Shown here: positions 14,591 to 24,337 of the stretch, one piece after another
Position numbering within the stretch: position 1 is the stretch's first letter
How the letters are laid out: each line of letters opens with the position of its first letter
Assembly: GCA_032173965.1 (NCBI GenBank)
Contig: CM063288.1
Coordinates: 26,444,001-26,508,000, forward strand
Direction of reading: 5' to 3'
DNA: 64,000 nt
Origin: Sitta carolinensis
Lineage: Eukaryota; Chordata; Aves; Passeriformes; Sittidae
Position numbers and translations under genes: made by a program
The notes under the pieces: model-generated
Database searches by the model: none
Seen by the model: only the letters and a program-made list of their open reading frames with translations
What the model was told of the DNA's origin: nothing

Positions 14591-14735
14591 TGACAAAAAA
14601 AACCAAAAAACCCAAACCAAACACCAAAAAACAAAAATATATATATAAAAAAAAAAAAAACCACAACCAAACAAAAAAACCAAAAACCAACCAACCAATC
14701 CACCACCAACAAAACAAAAATAAAAAAAGCCCAAA
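14591..14735. repeat. A/C-rich low-complexity tract
   Basis: It is built of AAAACC, CCAAAC and poly-A words, with a short (TA)n and a 14-A run inside. It causes spurious Phe/Val/Trp/Gly-rich minus-strand open frames. Confidence 0.85.
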
Positions 14736-17700
14736 CCAAGATCCTTTAAGCTAGTTATGTGCACATAGCTAAACATTATCACCCTAAGAATGATGAGGCA
14801 AACACTCACGGGACAGGAAAAGGCAGGATGTTAGTTTACATCCTAATCCATGAAATACGGGTACTGATTGTACAAGTCCACTCTGGTTATCAGGTTTCAT
14901 AGGAGACCAGTATAAACTGGCAAGATGATGATTCTGGCCTTGAAGATGTGCACATTGTTTAGATGAGCACTGTCACCAGAAAGGGAATAAAAAGAGAAAA
15001 TACAAAGGACTTGGCCAATAAACAGGTGAAATAATCCTTTAGAGTACCTCAGAGCACAATATTCAAGTTGGGTATTTAGCGATTCTCTAGTCTTTGCTTC
15101 CATTTGACAGCACTTGGGAGCAAAACAGCACTGTTTCAATGGTGTTAGAGCTCCCCTTCCCCAGGAGTACCTAAATGGTGTTACTTGGGTAAATCATGTG
15201 AGTGAGAAAGCCATCTATGGGCTATGGTTTAAATCTTCCAGTGTGTTGGCAAGTTTCCTTTCACAGACCCAGGGAAAGAAGAAGATGACATGTAGCCAAC
15301 ATCTTTTTTGGTGGCATTTGGGAGTGGTTTTAGAGGTGACAAGCACAAACATGCTAAAGCCTGTACGACTCTGCTCCACTGACTGCAGTATTTCTGTTGT
15401 GCCTTGGGCCCAGGAAGACTCTCCCTATGGCACAGTACTTCTCTCAAAACACAGAGAGAGCAAAGAATGTCAGAGTGAGGCAAAACTCCTAACAAGATAG
15501 GAAAAGTCAAATGGATTTGTTGCTACACACAGTTGCTGGGCAAAACTGCAAGCCAAACTAGTACATGGAAGCAACACCAACCTTCACACCAGGGCTCGGT
15601 AGTTTAGAGAGGTCCTTTCCCCACGTTCAGAAGAAAGCTCCAACTCTGTAGGTCCAGCACACATTGCAGATTTCAGTTGTTTGTGACATTCCCAATGACT
15701 CCACACTAGTGTCTGCTGTCCTGTCTTTGACATCCAAGTCCCGTCCTTCATACACACACATGTCCATCGGTGATACCAATATTCAAGAAAGATCAAGCAC
15801 CTAATTAAACTCCCTACAAGGCTTCCATTTTGAAGAGGCTATTAATGTAAGAACAATCTGTCTCTGTGTTAAATCCAAACTGGTCCAGTCTTGCTGGGAG
15901 GATCACAGACTTCATTCCACACTGCAAGTTGCAGAATAAGTAGCACTGAAAGTCCAGGAACCTCTCCTTCTCCCTTCATACATCTGAGATGCTTTAACTT
16001 CATTCACTGATGTTGTGGCCAGAGAGACCCACGCACATAGCAGATCTGTTGTAGCTTTTCTTAGGAAAAGAACAGCACTGTGCTGAGCAGGGACACTGCA
16101 CCCTCTGCCACACCTCCCTACTGCCAGGGCAGGGGAAAAGACACAAAGGGTGAAGTGCAGGGAAATCAGCTGATGTGCAAAACCAGGTCAGGCCAGGCTG
16201 AGATAACCACTGTATCTACCAGTGCTGATGCTCCAGAAGTGGTGCCTAATAATGCTGGTAATTGCTTAGTGCTCATCTACATTTCGAACTTTGGCACTGC
16301 CTTGCCCTTCATTCAGTGCTCCTTTTTCTGATGACTTATGTGCACCACCACATAGATCTCCTGTCTCTGACTGCATGAGCCACCCCACTGCAACCCCTCT
16401 CTCTCCACCTGTTTGCAGAACAAAGCAATGCCTGGATACTGGCTGACAGAAGCTGAAAATGAATTTTTGATGTTAGCTGAAGAAAGCAGAGTCACTAATG
16501 ATCCACAAACCATCCAGACCCTTCCCAAGAGTTTGACTTTACAATTCACTGAAGACTGTCATTGATTACAGCTGCTAGTGATTTTATTACATTTCTTAAA
16601 TTTCAATATCTAATTAGAATAAACCCTTAATTCTTCTATAATGCCAGCTTGAAAACAGCTTGGAGACTGTATTCTCTAATCAAAGGTAAAAAAATCAAAT
16701 TTCTGAGTATGTAATTATAAGGTAGACTTCAGTGATTGCTCAGCACAGAAGCAGCAATACATGGTAACAGCCATGCAAAATGTTTAAAATTCTCTTAATA
16801 CACAAGCAAACCACCTAACACTTCCGAAAATAAGAATTTTTTAATCACCATCTTTGTCAAACTGCTGTACATTCTATAAACATTTTCTAAGGTCCTTGTC
16901 TTATTGAGCTGTCCCATGAAAACAAGCTCTTTGCTTTTCCTAAGACGACTGAAAGTGGCTTTCTGCCAAGCTGTTTGTCATGGTAACTCTAAAAAAAATT
17001 ATTACATAGTTATGTGTATGAGGCTACACGTACGCTCACAAATCTCAGGGGTTTTGCAGTCTCCAGAAGTATAGCTACTTCCTAAATTTGGCATCTCTTG
17101 GTGTGTACAGAGCAACCTGCTGCAGAAAGAACTGGCAACCTTCACAAGAACTGCTACTAGTGTTTGTTGTCTGAGCAGGGTGCACTCAGCCAACATCCAT
17201 CTCCTCTCATAATCTGTTGGCCTAACTGGCATCATCCCTCCCAAAGTCAAGAACTAGGGAGTGGGTAGCCTGGGACAGAAGAGTCCAAACAGTCTGAGGG
17301 AAGACTGGGAAAGTATCCTCTCACTTCCAATGCTACAGAAGTAGCTGGATGACTCAGTGGAGTTCAAGCAAATGTCATCACCAAGGTCCCACCTCTGCTT
17401 TCTCTTGCAGTCCTGCTCATTGATTCCCCTAGAAATCTTTTGATCTAACATGGTAACACCAGAAGAAAAACAGGGCTCACATCCATCTTCTATTTCATTC
17501 CTTGTTCTCTCATCTGCTGGAAATACAGATGGTGGCTGTGCCCCCTGCCCACACTCATAACTCTGCAGCTATTGTTCTCCTAACAGCAGAACTCTCAGCC
17601 TATCTCTTCTGCTTGATCCTGTAGATGACAAAAAATTTACAGCAGGCACAGACCTTCCAAGGGAAGAGTGGGCTCTAAATTATTATTGCCAATTATCTAC

Positions 17701-18270
17701 TGCCACTCAAAACAAATAAAAATCTGATAAAAGCCAGCAGTTTTGGATGCCCCATTCTACAATAATTCTCTACTGTCTGACACTGCTTGTCCCTTTGTAA
17801 GTGATGTTATAAATGTGGATTAGAATGTCAAGATATGCATTAGCAATGAGAACCAATCATCACAAAGTCAAAAAATTGCCTTCTTTCCTCATAAAATATA
17901 TTAAAGCGTCAGTTCATGTAAATATAGATAAAAAATTTTAAAATAAAGCTAATTAAAAATTCCAAAAGAATGGTATTTTTTGTCCCAGTGCTTTAAGGCA
18001 ATACAAACACTAATTTCTGGCACAAATTAATCAGACTATTTACTTATTACACTACATAAAAATAGTCAGGTAAATATTATTTCCCATCTGTCTTCCTTCT
18101 AATGGAAAACAGGAATTACAGATTTGAACAGGGATTAATTTTTTCAGTTTCTACTTTTAAAAAACAGAGCTTCGACTTTTGACTGCATCATTGTTTTTAG
18201 ACCACTTCCTCAAGCAACCCATTTAAACTGTGATGTGGTAAAATGACACTAAAAATTAACTTTAACTTAC

Positions 18271-18615
18271 TATGTGGCCTAAGTAGAGCCTTCTTTTCTG
18301 GTTTGGGGTCAACAGAAACAAATTGCATGTGTGCTGCTGAGAGGGTTTAGTAGGTTTGCGATAGGTTGTGCTCAGGTCCACAATGCCAGCTTGGCTCATT
18401 CTCCAGGATTTCAGAATATGTTCTATGGTCTTCTCAAAAGCAACAGCTAGTTTTCGTGCACATTTTCTTTCTGGTATAGACTTTCCTAGATCTTTCTTCA
18501 GCATTTTCCACTGCTTCTCTTTCAGAAATTTCTGACACAGCTCATTGTCACCTAGAAGAGAGCTAAAGTACTTGGTTGTGGAACTGCACTTCTCAGGTAG
18601 CCAAAAGTTAACCAT
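18271..18615 (-). CDS. unidentified gene, exon-like block C (115 codons)
   Basis: I do not recognise this protein. An open frame of 115 codons starts MVNFWLPEKCSS and contains the basic helical-looking segment LKEKQWKMLKKDLGKSIPER, then KTIEHILKSWRMSQAGIVDL. It ends at a very good donor, CATA/GTAAGT, in phase 0. A plausible acceptor, TGTTTTAG, lies at 18621, but the five bases between it and the ATG carry an in-frame TGA. So this is either a first coding exon, uses an internal AG, or has an indel. The composition looks coding: no stops and a charged helical pattern. It may join blocks A and B just upstream. Confidence 0.45.
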
Positions 18616-18910
18616 TCATTCTAAAACAGCAAGAAGGAATTGGAGTAAGTGCTGGTTAAGTAGTCAATAATCTAGTTCAGTTCTTACTCTGTGGGAAAGG
18701 ATGGTAAACTCTGGCTGAGCTGTGCAAAATAATTTCTGCTGCAGGTATCAGCCTTGGTGAATGCTATGCTTCAACAATGGTAATATGAAAAAATTGTTCC
18801 CGATTCCTTAAAATCTCAGTACTCGCCATGTGCCAGTTTTGGCAGCTCAGCAGCCTTAAAAAATTCCATGTCCAGAAGACTGTTTTATCTAGGCAGCCAA
18901 CTCTACCAAC

Positions 18911-19006
18911 CTTCCTGTAAATCACTTCAGTAGTGGGGAAGAAAGTTTCTTCTAAGTTAGTAAACAATACTTCAACATAGTAGAGACAGTGTGCCACTGG
19001 AATGTA
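18911..19006 (-). CDS. unidentified gene, exon-like block B (32 codons)
   Basis: The acceptor is TTTTTGTCAG and the donor GGAAG/GTTGGT. The block is 96 nt with phase 0 at both ends. It encodes YIPVAHCLYYVEVLFTNLEE and then TFFPTTEVIYRK. It joins block A in phase. No domain was recognised. The donor is weaker than consensus. Confidence 0.4.
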
Positions 19007-19106
19007 CTGACAAAAATTCCCTGGGTAAATTAAGTGACAGTAACTGGAAATCTGAAAAAAGCACCAAAATAGCCCTTTTACCAATCTGTAATATTATTAG
19101 CACTAC

Positions 19107-19171
19107 CTGATCCTGGATCGTAGGAAGCTCTCCAAACAAGCTTAACATATTTCTTTTGTTAGCAGACAATG
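19107..19171 (-). CDS. unidentified gene, exon-like block A (65 nt)
   Basis: The acceptor is excellent (a T/C tract ending CTCTCTCTCTAG) and the donor is CAG/GTAGTG. The frame reads LSANKRNMLSLFGELPTIQD, ending in phase 0 in register with block B. It needs one base from an upstream exon that I could not place. Confidence 0.4.
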
Positions 19172-20142
19172 CTAGAGAGAGAGAAAAAACCAAACAAAAC
19201 AATAATTTTTCACTCCTCAAATATCTCAAGACACTCACCTGTGTAAAAATTTAAAATATGCCAGCCGTTGCCTCTGTTTCTGGTTTTAAACAAAATATTT
19301 ATCATGGACCCTCACCTCTTTATCATCTCACTGGTATGTCAGCAGCAAGACACTGAATAATGAACACAAAGTATTCCAGGCATCTCAGAGCAGGCAGCAT
19401 CACTGCCTCACACCCTGCTATCCTTGGCTATGATGCCAGTCAAACTTCTCTGGAAACCTTGTTGATCTTTGTAACATTATGCCCAAAACGTAGTGTCTCT
19501 TTGAGTGTAGGTGGCTCCAGTGCCTCTTCTTTTTGGAAATTCTGGCCATTCAAAATTAAATACAAACCTGGTTTCCCTATTTGAAACTATTTTAAGTGCA
19601 GTCAGGAACCTACGGTTCATTGCAAAATAGTAATTTCATTGCTAAAAACTCCCGACAACTCTCCAAGAAATGGGAATTTGTCAATTTCAAAACACGGACA
19701 AAAAGAATGAATACAGCATGTGAGATCTCTCTCAAATGTCTTCTGATAATGATCAAGAATATTCAACTTTTACTATTTGTTAGAAAATATATGAAATGTC
19801 ATCTCTTGCCATTTAGTACTTGTGTCTTATTCTCTAAGCATTACCTATTAACTTATTTTAACTTACTCTACATAAGAGATCAGATAAAACAGACTCTACA
19901 ATGGATACACAAAGGAATAAACCCCAAGTAAAGCTTGACAAAGCCAACAGAAACCAAAAACCGCCACAGATTGGCATTTTACAAAGTGCTTTATTTCCCA
20001 GTTCTTTCTGCAGTGGCTTATAAACATTATTTTTGTTTGCAAGACCAGAATAAACATCAGTGCACCACCAAAAGTAATATCCTGTAGTTAATCTCTGAAA
20101 GATCTTACCTTACTAATGTTAATTATGCTGGCTGACTTTATG

Positions 20143-20148
20143 GTACAT
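20143..20148. repeat. target-site duplication, left copy
   Basis: GTACAT directly precedes the LTR. It is identical to 20516-20521. Confidence 0.85.
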
Positions 20149-20515
20149 TGTGGAAGAGTGGTTAGAGAACAAGGGACATGTTGATTTACAGCAGCTTACA
20201 GATGTAGAACTAACTAAATTTAGGACTCAGTTAGCTTAATCCTGAGGCTGACAAGGGCACTGTGCCCTTGTGAGTGATTGTTACAAAAACAACAGAATAT
20301 TGTGATGGGTAAAGAATGATCAGAATGCTTACTCTAACCACAAGAATGAAAACTTAGGAGGAGTTGGTGTTGATATGAGTAACAAATAATGAGCTTTCTT
20401 TTGCACTATGTATGAGCTTCATTAGTGAGTGTATAAAAGATGTGACTAACAGAATAAAGTCGAGACCTGCTGATCATTCACATTGAGTGCTGCTTGTCTC
20501 CCGCCGGTCCCAACA
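20149..20515 (+). mobile_element. solo LTR with 6-bp target-site duplication
   Basis: A 367-bp element starts TGTGGAAG and ends CCCAACA. It is flanked on both sides by the exact 6-mer GTACAT (20143-20148 and 20516-20521). It contains a TATA-like TATAAAAG, followed by the poly(A) signal AATAAAG and a C/T-rich U5-like tail. TG...CA ends with a 6-bp duplication are typical of class II (ERVK/beta-like) endogenous retroviruses. No internal viral genes remain. Confidence 0.88.
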
Positions 20516-20521
20516 GTACAT
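20516..20521. repeat. target-site duplication, right copy
   Basis: GTACAT directly follows the LTR. It is identical to 20143-20148. Confidence 0.85.
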
Positions 20522-20789
20522 TTTGTCAACATCTGTCCCTGGTGAAACTTTTCCATTTTTGCAGTTATTAGCTAATATCACTAGTGATCTCTCATTTTGC
20601 AAAGGAGTTAAAAAGTCTGAAATAAAAGGAATGAGACACTTTTGTTCATAGATTAAACTAGATGAATAAAAACATTTTGCTATGAAAACATCAATCTTTT
20701 TACAATTGCAGTTGATGAACCCTAGGAACCCTCGCTCCTGAAGATGCTAAATTTGGTTCCAGTGTAGTCTGGTAGTCTGCCTTTTCTTT

Positions 20790-20794
<5 letters not shown>

Positions 20795-20829
<35 letters not shown>
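20795..20829. repeat. poly-T run (35 T)
   Basis: An uninterrupted T homopolymer is preceded by a T/C-rich stretch. It could be the tail of an old retroposed copy on the minus strand, but no body was recognised next to it. Confidence 0.9.
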
Positions 20830-20834
<5 letters not shown>

Positions 20835-21507
20835 TGTCAAATTCACTTTGCCCAATCCAAGGAAAAATCACAAGTTTATGGATACTTCAGCACTAAAGAT
20901 GTTTTGGTAGCTATGGAACATAATCATGGAGTTTTCCAGAGCAGCTGGTGGCTAAATGCAAAATGCAGAATTCCTTTCCCTTTTATAAATCTTCAAGAGA
21001 AAAGAGAATTGTCATATGTATTATTTCTATGGCCCTGACATGACCAGAAAAGCTTAACAAATAAATTATACAGCAAATAAACAGTAAGAGAACAATCAAT
21101 AGTGACTGATACCGTTGGAAGCTACAATGACAGTGCAATTCTTTACAAAGCTCATCTAATTCATTATCAACGAAATCCTTTTATCCAACTGTTCATAAAC
21201 AATTTTATGGGCAAGTAATAATTCACCATGTTCCCTCTAACAGAGACTCTTCCCTTTCTAGTGAAATGTGAAGAGAGAGGACGGGAAAAAAAGGATTCAT
21301 TTAGCTAATGTTAGGAAGCTATCCATCAATTTTACATTCCAGTACTCCCATTATGTCACCTAGTACCCTGTCTAGATACCCTTGGTGTCCAGTGCCACAT
21401 ATTTTCCAAAGGTGGTATAAGAACATACATATAAAACTTACCCTCTAAAGGAAGTTCCCTTCTTATCCATGTTATAAATGCATATTTTAGTATTGGCTTT
21501 TCGCAAA

Positions 21508-22015
21508 TGTTGGAATTAATGTTATAAGCATGATGGTTTGTTTTTTTCTCTCTCTAGTAGAATTTTACTGTCTGAATAGATATATAAGGTTTTTCTTTGC
21601 TGTAGTTCGAAGTTAGGTGTAGTGTGTTTCAGCTGCCTGAATAGATAACTTCCAGAAGAGGCCCAAGTGACCATCAGCATTCACCGCTTGTGGAAGAAAG
21701 GACCAAAGCCCAAATCAAAAAGATGATAACCGAATAAAAGTGGGATTACGCTTGACGGACCCAAGGAGTGACCATACAGAGCAGTTCCTGGGAAAATGAA
21801 TATGCATAAGTCCATGCATGAAGACCGGACACAAGGCGTGACTATGCAGTTCCTGGAAAAGTGAATGTGCATAAGTCCATGCATGAAGAAAAGGATAAAA
21901 AGGGGGGGGGGGGTTCCAAGACACCGGGGTGCTTTTGGCAGCGGGCCAAGACACCTGGTCGTGACCATATTTCTTTGCTCTATTATTTCTCCTATTGTCT
22001 TTATTAAACATTTTT
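21508..22015 (+). mobile_element. probable LTR-type element with internal tandem duplication
   Basis: The element starts TGTTGGAATTAATG. It has a TATA-like GGATAAAAAG at about 21893, a 12-G run (21902-21913), and an ATTAAA poly(A)-type signal near 22002. This order suggests U3, R and U5 of an avian LTR. No clear target duplication or CA end was found. The minus-strand open frames here come from the tandem repeat and are not genes. Confidence 0.55.
21758..21896 (+). repeat. two-copy tandem repeat, unit about 70 bp
   Basis: Two adjacent diverged copies share the words GCAGTTCCTGG and GTGCATAAGTCCATGCATGA (TATGCATAAG in the first copy). They lie inside the LTR-like element, where U3 enhancer duplications are common. 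Confidence 0.75.
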
Positions 22016-22796
22016 AAACTTTACCAGGAAAGTGAACCTCGTTTTTCACATCCAGGAAAAAATCTCCGAAAAGAATATAAATCTCATTCCCAAACTCTGC
22101 TTACTTCTTTTCCTAAAGCTAACTGCACTTGCACCAAAGATGCCACTCACCACAAACTTTGCTCCATTCTGAAGCACTGCTAGACATAACACCTGGAAGA
22201 ACAGCTTTACCAAAGTAGAATCTGCTGCAGCAGCAGCCTCTCATCAGAATGACTCTCCCATGCTCAAACCAGTAAAACTATAGCTGGTATTCTTTTCCAC
22301 CTGAAATGCAATGGATTAGTGATGTTCCTGAGTTAAATTCACCTGAGATCTACTCTAGTGCAGAGGTGAGTATGCTGAACTTGAAAGGCCTAACCAGAAT
22401 ACATCCAGAAATGTAATTCCTGATTCAGACAAGGTGTACTACTTTCTTCACACAGAATGTACTCTTAAAAATTAAAATTTGATTACTTAAAAAATTAAAG
22501 ACAATAGTGACTTGCAGTGATCAAACAGAAATCAGGATTTTCCACCTGAACTTTTGTCCAGTAGTAAATTTCAATATTTGAATCAACATGAGGAAAGCTA
22601 CTTTATCGCCAATTGAAACAGATTAAATCACTGAGAAACAAAAGCAAATTAAACCAGCACATTCTCTTCCTGTTGCCCTCTTTCCTCAGACTCCACTTCA
22701 CACTTTGAACCCCCAAATTCTCTGTTTCCTCTTGTCCAAAGCAGCACAGGGCAAAGTAGGATATGGGCACTGCAGTCAGTATGTAACAGGTTTTTT

Positions 22797-23205
22797 TCTG
22801 TTTCTCCATATTGGGGCCTCTCCACAGGCTGCAGTCCTTCGGCAGAAGCCTCTTCAGGCATGGCTCCTCTCCATGGACTGCAGTTCCTTCAGAAAAATCT
22901 GCACCTGCTCTGGCATGTGATCCTCTGTGGTCTGCAGGGAAAACACCCGCTCTAGCACCTGGAGCAATTCCTCCCTCTCCTTCTTCTCTGACCTTTGTGC
23001 TCAGAGGACTGTTTCACCCTCTTCCTTACTCCTCTCTGCCATGCAGCATATTGCCCTTTCTTACAGACACCTCCACAGAGGTGCCCCAGCTCCACCAATG
23101 TGCTCAGCTGTGCCCCACAGCGGGTCGGTTGCAGAGCTGCCTGGACCCAGCTGTGTCCTGCACAGGGCCACCCACACCAGGGCACCTGAACTCAATACAG
23201 AAGCA
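22797..23205 (+). mobile_element. avian ERV-derived interspersed repeat
   Basis: The phrases TCTCCATGGACTGCAG, CTCTGGCATGTGATCCTCTG, TAGCACCTGGAGCAATTCCT and TTACTCCTCTCTGCC match a widespread bird repeat, which I remember as ERVL-related. The overlapping open frames on both strands come from the repeat itself and are not host genes. The borders are approximate. Confidence 0.55.
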
Positions 23206-23945
23206 CAAACTAAAAGTTGAACATTAAGAACTTCCTGGCCATCTCCTGTGCTCTCCTTCAAGTTGTGCCCAAAGTGTCATTTGTGGGGACACAGTGGGGC
23301 AGACCCACAGACTGATCTGACTCACAGCAGTAACTCTGCACAGGTAACGTGCTGGTACACAAAGTGCATGACACTGCTGTCCTCAGCACAGTTCTGAGTT
23401 GGTGCTGGCCTCTGTGCAGATGCAGGAGTAGAACCTGAGGCAGGTGCTTCCTCTGAGGATTTCTCGAGTGAAGAGGGCAGTGGAGCTCACCCCAGTATTT
23501 CCCACTCCTTAAGCAAAACACAATCATATCTTACATTTCAGTCATGTAGGAAACTAAACTCCAGCACAATAAAGCAAAGAGGAGACCCCAAAACATGGGA
23601 AACTGAGGAAAGAGAAGATTTTATATGAGAAATTTGTTTCTGTGCTGCTCTGGGTATGAGAAAGAGGCAACAGGAGAAAGGCAGAAAAGTGGAAAATGAG
23701 AACATGTTAAAACAATTTCCCCACTCCCAAATGAATACAGTGGTAGGAGACAACAAAAAATATGGCTAGGCCAGTGAAATTTTATGGCTTGTATTATGTA
23801 CAAAGTTAGAAATGCACTAGTACCTGACATGAAAAACCTGTACAGCCACCAAATTACTGTGTGAATATTGATTTTTAACTGGTAAAGCCCTCTCTTTCCA
23901 CAGATCATCTGTTCTCAGTAGAAGTAAGGGCAAGAAGGTTCTCAC

Positions 23946-24056
23946 TTCCTCCATCTCCTTCCATGTACAGAACACCTCAGATGTGATAACAACTTTGTCA
24001 GCAGCCAAAAACACAGAGTTATCAGACCAGTTTGCATTCAGAAGATAACCAGTGCA
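23946..24056 (-). CDS. weak exon-like block (37 codons) downstream of CARF
   Basis: The acceptor is TTATTTTCAG and the donor GAGGAA/GTGAGA, 111 nt, phase 0 at both ends. It reads GYLLNANWSDNSVFLAAD, then KVVITSEVFCTWKEMEE. It starts only about 40 bases beyond the CARF poly(A) signal. It could be an upstream exon of blocks A-C or chance. Its end phase does not fit block A directly. Confidence 0.25.
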
Positions 24057-24095
24057 CTGAAAATAAATGCAAAATACACAATTACCACTCTAGCT

Positions 24096-24101
24096 TTTAT
24101 T
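24096..24101 (-). terminator. CARF: probable CARF poly(A) signal
   Basis: AATAAA on the minus strand lies about 125 nt after the CARF stop codon. This would give a short 3' UTR. It is the first canonical signal downstream of the stop. Confidence 0.5.
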
Positions 24102-24224
24102 AGATATGAGCACAGAGCATAAATAGTAACAAAATCAACAACTAAAAAGTAGTATATTAGAAAACCATTTACCATTTAAAGTGAACTATTTCAGCCATAA
24201 GAAATTGCAATCTTCAGCTGTGAC

Positions 24225-24337
24225 TTAAGAGAGCTTTCTGACTCCAGCAAGCCCCTTTTTGCAAATGTCTCTTCCTCTTCTGTTCTCTGCTCTGGTCTCT
24301 TGACAGTTACCTGGAGTACTCTCAGAGGTAAGTGATC
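24225..24337 (-). CDS. CARF: CARF coding exon 14 (probable last exon, stop codon)
   Basis: The acceptor TGTTTTCTTAG opens at 24337 in the right phase after a 7.9-kb intron. The frame reads [10 protein letters not shown] and ends [11 protein letters not shown] before a TAA. Human ends in a similar layout: five residues, then EST, then about 30 residues ending KKLSAT. The spacing from the SAL/PAL junction to EST is identical, which supports homology. The rest is poorly conserved. A second frame, open from the inside of this exon, begins VTVKRPEQ and looks more like the human VKQEP motif, so an indel or an alternative end is possible. Confidence 0.6.

Larger units (their letters stand above)
5700..18260. 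other. intergenic sequence without recognised genes
   Basis: Open frames are short, and those at 7918-8364 and 8527-8955 on the plus strand have no recognisable product or splice context. It contains simple repeats, a possible enhancer near 8.2-8.4 kb, and an A/C-rich tract at 14.6 kb. Further exons of the unidentified minus-strand gene could be hidden here. Confidence 0.5.

Noticed and set aside
14451..14809. Hydrophobic minus-strand open frames that look like membrane segments
   Set aside because: They arise from the A/C-rich low-complexity tract at 14.59-14.73 kb.
14897..15139. Minus-strand frame with possible acceptors and donors that could extend the unidentified gene
   Set aside because: Phases fit but splice sites are weak and the encoded residues resemble nothing; too speculative to annotate.
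21430..21480. Minus-strand ATG with a strong GTAAGT donor (MDKKGTSFR) as first exon of the unidentified gene
   Set aside because: Its phase does not join block A in frame; kept out for lack of a connecting exon.
21681..22011. Two minus-strand frames with repeated peptide words (HGLMHIHF)
   Set aside because: The peptide repeat reflects the 70-bp tandem DNA repeat inside the LTR-like element.
22811..23261. Overlapping open frames of 60-138 codons on both strands
   Set aside because: They lie within a widespread avian interspersed repeat, not a host gene.
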